NCBI GenBank assembly: GCA_009779455.1
Contig: WREG01000064.1
Span: forward strand, 1-9,589
Direction of reading: 5' to 3'
DNA from: Oscillospiraceae bacterium
GTDB taxonomy: Bacteria; Bacillota; Clostridia; Oscillospirales; Acutalibacteraceae
DNA length: 9,589 nt
Positions 5,559-9,589 of this stretch are shown one piece after another. The notes below the pieces were generated by a model. It was not told the DNA's origin. It searched no databases and worked only from the letters and a program-made list of their open reading frames with translations. The position numbers and the translations under genes are program-made. How positions within the stretch are numbered: position 1 is the stretch's first letter; every line of letters starts with the position of its first letter.

Positions 5559-6890
5559 TTAGTTATAGCTCTTTTTTTTGCGGTATTTAATTACGATGAA
5601 TGCGGCTCCCGCGCCCACTGCCAGAAGTATCATGCCTATGAAGGGCAGATCGTTCAGGTCGAGGCCGGTGGGGGTAGTCGTGTCGTTTTCGTTGATGAAG
5701 TCGGCGCTGTTGAGCCCTTCGCCGACATACAGCGTGGTTTTATAGAAATCGTTTGCGCTATGGGGAAGGACAAGGCTTGCGCCCTTGCTTCCGACTTCAT
5801 TGCCGCCTGCCGCGCCGGCGTATGTGACGATCGCGCTGGGGATATAACCGGCGGTCCCCGTTTCCGTTATCTCATAGCTTGTGCCTACCGGCGTATCGAT
5901 GAACACTAAAAACTGCCCTGCTTTGAGATTGAAGGCGGTCAGCGTATCGGAAGGGAAGTTGATGTAACCGCCGTTTAAGTCGGTTCCGCTGACAGTGCCG
6001 TTTGCGGCCGAGGTGACGACTTTGTACTTGCCTGCGTTTTCCGGATCCGGATCCGCTTCTACAACATACGCTTTGTAAGTCTCGGCAGCGCCGATGAGGG
6101 AAGGTGTAAATACTTTCATATTATATGCGAAGTAAATTGTCTGACTGGCAAATTCGCCTAAAACATCCTTGCTTACGGACAGCGTCCAGTTGTCGGGGTC
6201 TTTGGGGTCGGTGCCGCCGTTGGCTTTCACGTATGTGTTGGTGAAGATCATCTGGCTGTAGTCGAAATCTTCGCTTTCGCTGCCGGGCGTCGGGTCAACC
6301 TTGTCTGTGCCGGGAGTGCCGTCTTCTTCGGTGGTTCTGACCGAGCCGATGAAGTATATGTATCTGCCGTTTATCCCATCTTTTACGTAGACTTCAACCT
6401 CGTACTTGGCGCCTGAATAGCTCATCTCTTCATAAGGAGCGGTGGGAGGTGTTCCTACATTGGTGAAGTCGCTGCCGAGTTCCTCGATCTCGTACTTATA
6501 CACGCCCGCATTCGCAAAGCTGACGCCGCCGAAAAGCTCGGCTGATTCAAGGAAATAATAGTCAGTATCGCCAATGGTTTCCTTAAATGTGTAAGCGGGA
6601 GGGGTACCGAGAGCGGGAAAATTGATGTAGACATCGCCGTTGCTGCCGATACCTGCTACAGGGGGCTTGGCGTTCGTATCGCCGTCAATGCTTATCGGCG
6701 TTACTTTGAATTTGAAGGCGGCTGTCGGGACAGCCGTGCCGAAGGGTACTTTTAACAGTTTGGTTATGGCCGCCTGGGCCGGGTCTGTTTCCGTGCCTGA
6801 GGGCTGGGCCGCGAACGCGGTCGTTAGGCACGCGAGGCACATAATAAGCGCAAGGGCAAGCGCCGGCAATAACCTGTGTTTCTTAATCAT
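5559..6890 (-). CDS. Major pilin subunit with FctA-type and DUF7601-type domains and TTPTG sorting signal
   Basis: The product forms the likely shaft of a covalent pilus. From the ATG at 6890 it has 443 residues: a signal peptide (1-28, ending TTAFA-AQ), an FctA/Spy0128-like domain (about 40-222), a second domain of the type often called DUF7601 (about 235-402), the sorting signal TTPTG (405-409), a membrane segment (about 415-434) and KYRKKK. Both domains keep the isopeptide set: Lys44 or Lys47, Glu137 and Asn218 (IFTNTY); Lys241 (LSVSKDV), Glu343 and Asn400 (DFINEN). Lys170 in YEVEVYVKDG could be the polymerisation lysine; this is a guess from position. AAAGGAG (6900-6906) sits 9 nt upstream. 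An in-frame ATG at 6941, with its own AAGGAG at 6951-6956, would add 17 lysine-rich residues to the signal peptide; either start is possible. Confidence 0.88.
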   Translation of the reverse strand: MIKKHRLLPALALALIMCLACLTTAFAAQPSGTETDPAQAAITKLLKVPFGTAVPTAAFKFKVTPISIDGDTNAKPPVAGIGSNGDVYINFPALGTPPAYTFKETIGDTDYYFLESAELFGGVSFANAGVYKYEIEELGSDFTNVGTPPTAPYEEMSYSGAKYEVEVYVKDGINGRYIYFIGSVRTTEEDGTPGTDKVDPTPGSESEDFDYSQMIFTNTYVKANGGTDPKDPDNWTLSVSKDVLGEFASQTIYFAYNMKVFTPSLIGAAETYKAYVVEADPDPENAGKYKVVTSAANGTVSGTDLNGGYINFPSDTLTAFNLKAGQFLVFIDTPVGTSYEITETGTAGYIPSAIVTYAGAAGGNEVGSKGASLVLPHSANDFYKTTLYVGEGLNSADFINENDTTTPTGLDLNDLPFIGMILLAVGAGAAFIVIKYRKKKSYN

Positions 6891-6894
6891 GGGT

Positions 6895-6956
6895 TTTATC
6901 TCCTTTGTTAATTTGGATTTTTTGTTGGTTTTTGCAAACATGGTTTTTGGCTCCTT
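6895..6956 (-). promoter_or_regulatory. Two tandem ribosome binding sites before the major pilin gene
   Basis: On the minus strand AAGGAG (6951-6956) stands 9 nt before an ATG at 6941, and AAAGGAG (6900-6906) stands 9 nt before an in-frame ATG at 6890. The downstream site shares a 13-nt stretch (6895-6907) with the initiation region of the second pilin gene (4563-4575), which supports 6890 as a genuine start. Confidence 0.6.
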
Positions 6957-7070
6957 AAAATAGTTTTTTATATAAACGCGGATGGGGCTGGATGCTTTCC
7001 GAGGGCCCTTTCTTCCGGCTTCGCAAGCCCTGCTCCGCGGCTATAGCATTGTTTCGCTGTTTCCTTACAG
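6957..7070 (-). ncRNA. Structured leader of the major pilin message
   Basis: Between the promoter and the first SD lies a GC-rich stretch of about 115 nt in an otherwise AT-rich gap. It can fold into an enclosing stem ATGC/GCAT (6992-6995 with 7046-7049), CCG/CGG (6999-7001 with 7038-7040) and an inner hairpin GGCTT/AAGCC (7017-7021 with 7025-7029). A small CTGT/ACAG hairpin (7057-7060 with 7067-7070) sits at the 5' end. It is not clearly one of the riboswitch classes I know, including cyclic-di-GMP types I and II. It could be a regulatory leader or an mRNA-stability element. Confidence 0.4.
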
Positions 7071-7076
7071 TTTAAG

Positions 7077-7107
7077 AGTATAAAGGATGAAGAATCTTTA
7101 ATGTCAA
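7077..7107 (-). promoter_or_regulatory. Internal promoter of the major pilin gene
   Basis: On the minus strand TTGACA (7102-7107) is followed by TATACT (7077-7082) with a 19-nt spacer, longer than the best 17. Transcription would begin near 7070. Upstream, 7108-7150 is full of A and T tracts, which could act as an UP element. The promoter would let the pilin and downstream genes be expressed above the tip and SipA-like genes. Confidence 0.7.
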
Positions 7108-7261
7108 TACCTTTTTTAAATTTTTTTGAAAAATTTTTTTATTTCTCAAAAAACGCTGTATTATCAAGGGGTTAGGGCGGTTATATTCATTGGTCTTTTC
7201 TCTTGCCCGTTAAAAATCTTTGTTAAATCATCTTGTTTTCCTTAAAGGCTCTTGCAGGTTA
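7108..7261 (-). other. AT-rich gap downstream of the SipA-like gene
   Basis: No gene is seen. The part next to the promoter carries several A/T tracts of 5 to 7 bp. I found no convincing terminator after the SipA-like stop codon, so read-through from the upstream genes into the pilin gene is possible. Confidence 0.5.
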
Positions 7262-7924
7262 TCAGAGGCTCCGCCGTTTTATAACGGTTATTACGGCTCC
7301 CCCGGTGTCCTTTATGTTCACGGCCCCGTATACACGGCTGTCCGCCGCGTTTTCACGGGCGTCCCCCAAAACGAACACCTCGTTCTCTCCGAGGGTGACG
7401 GGGAAGCTGATCCCCTCCGCGTAACGTTCGGTTTTCCGGTAAATTTCCGGCTCCTGCTGGAACGCCCCGTTTATAATGAGGCCCTCTTCGGTGATATCCA
7501 CCGTGTCGCCCGCCGCAGCGACTACCCGCCGCACCTGCCGCCGTCCCTGAAAGGTCAGAAGGGTCAGGTCGCCGATTTTGTAGTTCTTGTCCAAGCGGTA
7601 ATACATTACCAGGTCGCCGTCCTTTATCGCCGGGCTCATGCCGGGCTCGACATTGTAGTGCAGCCCGTACACAAAGGTGAAAATCAGCAGCGCGGCGCCG
7701 GCGATTGCCGCTATTTTGACGGCCAGCGGCACGAAATCCCGCAGCAGAGACCGTTCCGGGGGCAGGTTTTGCCGGGATTCACGGAGCGGACCGTATTTCA
7801 GGCTTTCCGGTGAAGGAAAAACAGCGCCAAGCAGTGATTCATTTTCGAATTCCGCGTCTTGCTTTTGCGCCGTGATTTCCCTCGCAAATTCAATATTCAA
7901 TTCTTCAAGCGTCTTAACGGTCAT
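7262..7924 (-). CDS. Signal peptidase I homologue without catalytic Ser and Lys (SipA-like pilus assembly factor)
   Basis: From the ATG at 7924 (AAAGGGG at 7934-7940, 9 nt upstream) the protein has 220 residues; an ATG at 7948 lacks an SD. A charged cytoplasmic part (1-65) precedes a membrane segment (about 66-86) and an outside S26-type domain. The signal peptidase boxes are recognisable but altered. Where the family has Ser-Met-x-Pro, this protein has Gly95-Met96-Ser97-Pro98 (VEPGMSPAIKDGD). Where the family has Lys-Arg before the PGD box, it has Arg132-Arg133 (VRRVVAAAGD). The last box, LGDARENAADSRVYG, is kept. SipA of the S. pyogenes pilus locus also lost both catalytic residues, is needed for pilus assembly and acts like a chaperone. 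The location between tip and major pilin genes is the same, so an assembly role rather than signal peptide cleavage is inferred. Confidence 0.85.
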   Translation of the reverse strand: MTVKTLEELNIEFAREITAQKQDAEFENESLLGAVFPSPESLKYGPLRESRQNLPPERSLLRDFVPLAVKIAAIAGAALLIFTFVYGLHYNVEPGMSPAIKDGDLVMYYRLDKNYKIGDLTLLTFQGRRQVRRVVAAAGDTVDITEEGLIINGAFQQEPEIYRKTERYAEGISFPVTLGENEVFVLGDARENAADSRVYGAVNIKDTGGAVITVIKRRSL

Positions 7925-7957
7925 CCTGCTTTTCCCCTTTACCTGCATACTTTTGCA

Positions 7958-9589
7958 TTATTTTTCAAAAAACCGTGATTTCCGGCCCCGGCGGCGGAGG
8001 ATTGCCTTTGCCGCCAGAAATATGAGGCTCGCCGATAACGCCGACACGGGAAGGATGAATCCCGCTCCGAGCCGTCCCGTATCAAGCCCGGTTTCCGGCA
8101 CTTCGACCCTTTCGTTGGTAAAATCGAAAACACGGTCGGGCGTCATATCCCGCATTTGCGGCCCCGTGTCGCCGCCTTCTTCGTATCCGAGCTCGCTGTC
8201 CGCAAAGGAAGCGTCATAATAGGGGTATTCATCCTCGGCGATACGCATCCTGCCGTCCGCATCTACCCCGCTTATAATAATTTTCTGTCCGTGCGCCAAG
8301 CTAAAATCCGCTATGCCTCCGTCAACCACCGTCAGCGTACCGTTTTCGGCCGTATTGCCCCCTGTTTCTTTTATATAGTAAAAATTTGTGCCGGGGACGG
8401 GCGCTTTGCCGCCGGAATCCTCGAAATAAACCGTAAAATTGAAAACCTTGCCCCTGTTGGCATAGTCGCCCGCAACCTCTTTGGAAACGGTCAGCGTTGT
8501 TGTTTTTTGGTAGACGAAGTATATAATCATATCATCCGACAGGGGATGATCCGTAACCGCGGCATCTTGGGTATATTCGCCGATAAACGGATCGCCGATA
8601 AAATACCCCAGCACTTTATAGCCGTTTTGCTCCGGGATTGTTTTTGTATAGACCGGAGTTGCCGACTGAATAGTGACCGTAGTGTCCGCTACCGGAGGAA
8701 CCAGTGGGTTTCCGTTTTTATCTACATATTTTTCCGTGACCGTATATTCCCGGGCATACACGAAATAAACGATAATGTCGCCGTTCACATCCTGAACGAT
8801 TGGCTCTCCCGCCGTATAGTCGCTGCTGCTGTTTGGTGGGTTGTCCAATTTGTAGCCTTTATAGATATAGTCTGTGATTTCTTCATGGACCCCGTTGTAG
8901 TTCAGGCCCTGCCGGATAGAGCTCTCTTTGGAACCGAAGCCGCTGTCGTTTCGGATGGGGTTGCCGTTCGCATCCACATACTTCTCTATAACCCGGTAGT
9001 AGACAGGCGCGTTGGCCCCGTAATCCAAATGCACCATAAGCGCGTGGTGAAACGTGGTATTAAAGTTGTGCGGGTAGCCATACATATGCGTCACTGAGGG
9101 GATAATCGGGTTTTTCAGCTGGAGGGCGGAGGGTCCCCCGCCGGGTAATGGGAGAAGGTGATCGTAATAGTGGACAAACTGGCGCAGCCCCTTGTATACA
9201 TGGTTGTAATCGTAAAATTCCACGAAGACCTGGAAGTCCTCCGGGTAGTCCCTGCCCGTGCTGAAGAGGACCGATGTATAGTTGTCCTCCACTTGGATGG
9301 GGAGATATTTGACAGGCGCATAGGGGTCCGTCATGTTGTACGCGACCACGTTCCCCCGGATAATCTCATTGCACCATAGATCCAAGTACATGCTGACAAA
9401 ATAACCGTCGCCCCGGTTGTCCCTGCCGGTGCCGTCCCTATAGCCCGTGACGCCGTGCAGCCCGTCGTAGTTTGACCTGCTGTACATCAGGATGTCGGCC
9501 TCTTTGTCGATGTGGTAGGCGGGGGCGTACTTGCAGAAATGGCCCATGCCGATATTCGCGCCCACCAGGGAGTAGCCCCTTATGACGGC
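7958..9589 (-). CDS. Cell-wall-anchored surface protein with MucBP-like repeats, likely pilus tip adhesin (5' end outside window)
   Basis: The frame is open to the right edge, so 543 C-terminal residues are seen and the signal peptide is missing. Visible parts: residues 1-190, rich in Tyr, Phe and His, not recognised; two MucBP-like repeats of about 82 residues (197-278 and 280-361), each opening with EKYVDxNGNP and closing with IIVYFVY or MIIYFVY; a DUF7601-type domain (364-494) with Lys370 (LTVSKEV) and Asn491 (DFTNER) fitting an internal isopeptide bond; the sorting signal VPETG (497-501); a membrane segment (about 508-527) and the tail RRRGRK. MucBP domains are known from mucus-binding proteins. 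First position in the locus and the different sorting signal fit a tip adhesin, as Cpa in S. pyogenes. It ends 33 nt before the SipA-like start. Confidence 0.85.
   Translation of the reverse strand, partial: AVIRGYSLVGANIGMGHFCKYAPAYHIDKEADILMYSRSNYDGLHGVTGYRDGTGRDNRGDGYFVSMYLDLWCNEIIRGNVVAYNMTDPYAPVKYLPIQVEDNYTSVLFSTGRDYPEDFQVFVEFYDYNHVYKGLRQFVHYYDHLLPLPGGGPSALQLKNPIIPSVTHMYGYPHNFNTTFHHALMVHLDYGANAPVYYRVIEKYVDANGNPIRNDSGFGSKESSIRQGLNYNGVHEEITDYIYKGYKLDNPPNSSSDYTAGEPIVQDVNGDIIVYFVYAREYTVTEKYVDKNGNPLVPPVADTTVTIQSATPVYTKTIPEQNGYKVLGYFIGDPFIGEYTQDAAVTDHPLSDDMIIYFVYQKTTTLTVSKEVAGDYANRGKVFNFTVYFEDSGGKAPVPGTNFYYIKETGGNTAENGTLTVVDGGIADFSLAHGQKIIISGVDADGRMRIAEDEYPYYDASFADSELGYEEGGDTGPQMRDMTPDRVFDFTNERVEVPETGLDTGRLGAGFILPVSALSASLIFLAAKAILRRRGRKSRFFEK
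8507..8752 (-). repeat. MucBP-like repeat 2 in the tip protein
   Basis: It encodes YTVTEKYVDKNGNP through MIIYFVYQK and lies directly after repeat 1. GYKVLGYFIGDP in the middle corresponds to GYKLDNPP of the first copy, as in MucBP domains. Confidence 0.7.
8756..9001 (-). repeat. MucBP-like repeat 1 in the tip protein
   Basis: It encodes YRVIEKYVDANGNP through DIIVYFVYAR. Its start and end blocks match those of the adjacent repeat, while the middle differs, so it is an old protein-level duplication rather than a recent DNA repeat. Confidence 0.7.

Noticed and set aside
6957..7070. Cyclic-di-GMP riboswitch in the pilin leader
   Set aside because: The conserved GEMM core (GCAAAGCC-type tetraloop region with paired P1-P3) could not be traced; only generic folding is supported.
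7925..7948. Start of the SipA-like gene at 7948
   Set aside because: No SD precedes it, while AAAGGGG stands 9 nt before the ATG at 7924.
8156..9097. Long plus-strand ORF opposite the tip protein
   Set aside because: It is the reverse-strand shadow of the adhesin, whose repeats, sorting signal and membrane anchor are clear. The predicted product has no coherent features.
1..9589. CRISPR array or tandem DNA repeats
   Set aside because: No regularly spaced repeated DNA units were seen; the repeats in the tip protein are conserved only at protein level.

Overview
The window is a chromosomal segment from a Gram-positive bacterium, most likely a member of the Clostridia (Firmicutes). The reasons are the rplU-prp-rpmA cluster with an L27 that carries a cleavable N-terminal extension (a Firmicutes trait), strong SD sequences before most genes, class B sortases, and cell-wall sorting signals on the surface proteins. 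The DNA is moderately GC-rich in genes and AT-rich between them. The species cannot be named from this window.

Layout. (1) 1-373, minus strand: the N-terminal part of a uroporphyrinogen-decarboxylase-like protein, with its own near-consensus promoter. (2) 540-1583, plus strand: a near-consensus promoter, a structured leader of about 100 nt, then rplU (L21), prp (the cysteine protease that trims L27) and rpmA (L27). (3) 1584-1978: no convincing gene; it holds a degenerate 5' half of a proline tRNA, three strong hairpins and a 35-codon orphan ORF. The obgE gene that often follows rpmA is absent here. (4) 1979-2611, minus strand: a stand-alone HD-GYP-type protein. (5) 2727 to the right edge, all minus strand: a sortase-assembled pilus locus.

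The pilus locus, in transcription order (right to left), is: a large surface protein with MucBP-like repeats and a VPETG sorting signal (likely tip adhesin; its 5' end lies outside the window); a signal-peptidase-I-like protein lacking both catalytic residues (SipA-like); a two-domain major pilin with a TTPTG signal; a class B sortase with N- and C-terminal membrane segments; a second, FctA-domain pilin with a GPATG signal (likely base or minor pilin); and a second class B sortase. The order tip-SipA-major pilin-class B sortase-minor pilin matches the Streptococcus pyogenes FCT pilus region (cpa-sipA-fctA-srtC-fctB), with one extra sortase at the end.

How the parts may work together (inference from family knowledge): the proteins are secreted; the first class B sortase joins major pilin subunits through the TTPTG signal with help from the inactive signal-peptidase homologue; the VPETG protein caps the fibre; and the GPATG pilin, possibly handled by the second sortase, anchors it. 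A separate promoter with a long structured leader precedes the major pilin gene and would allow that subunit to be made in excess. The neighbouring HD-GYP protein raises the possibility of cyclic-di-GMP control, but nothing in the sequence proves a link.
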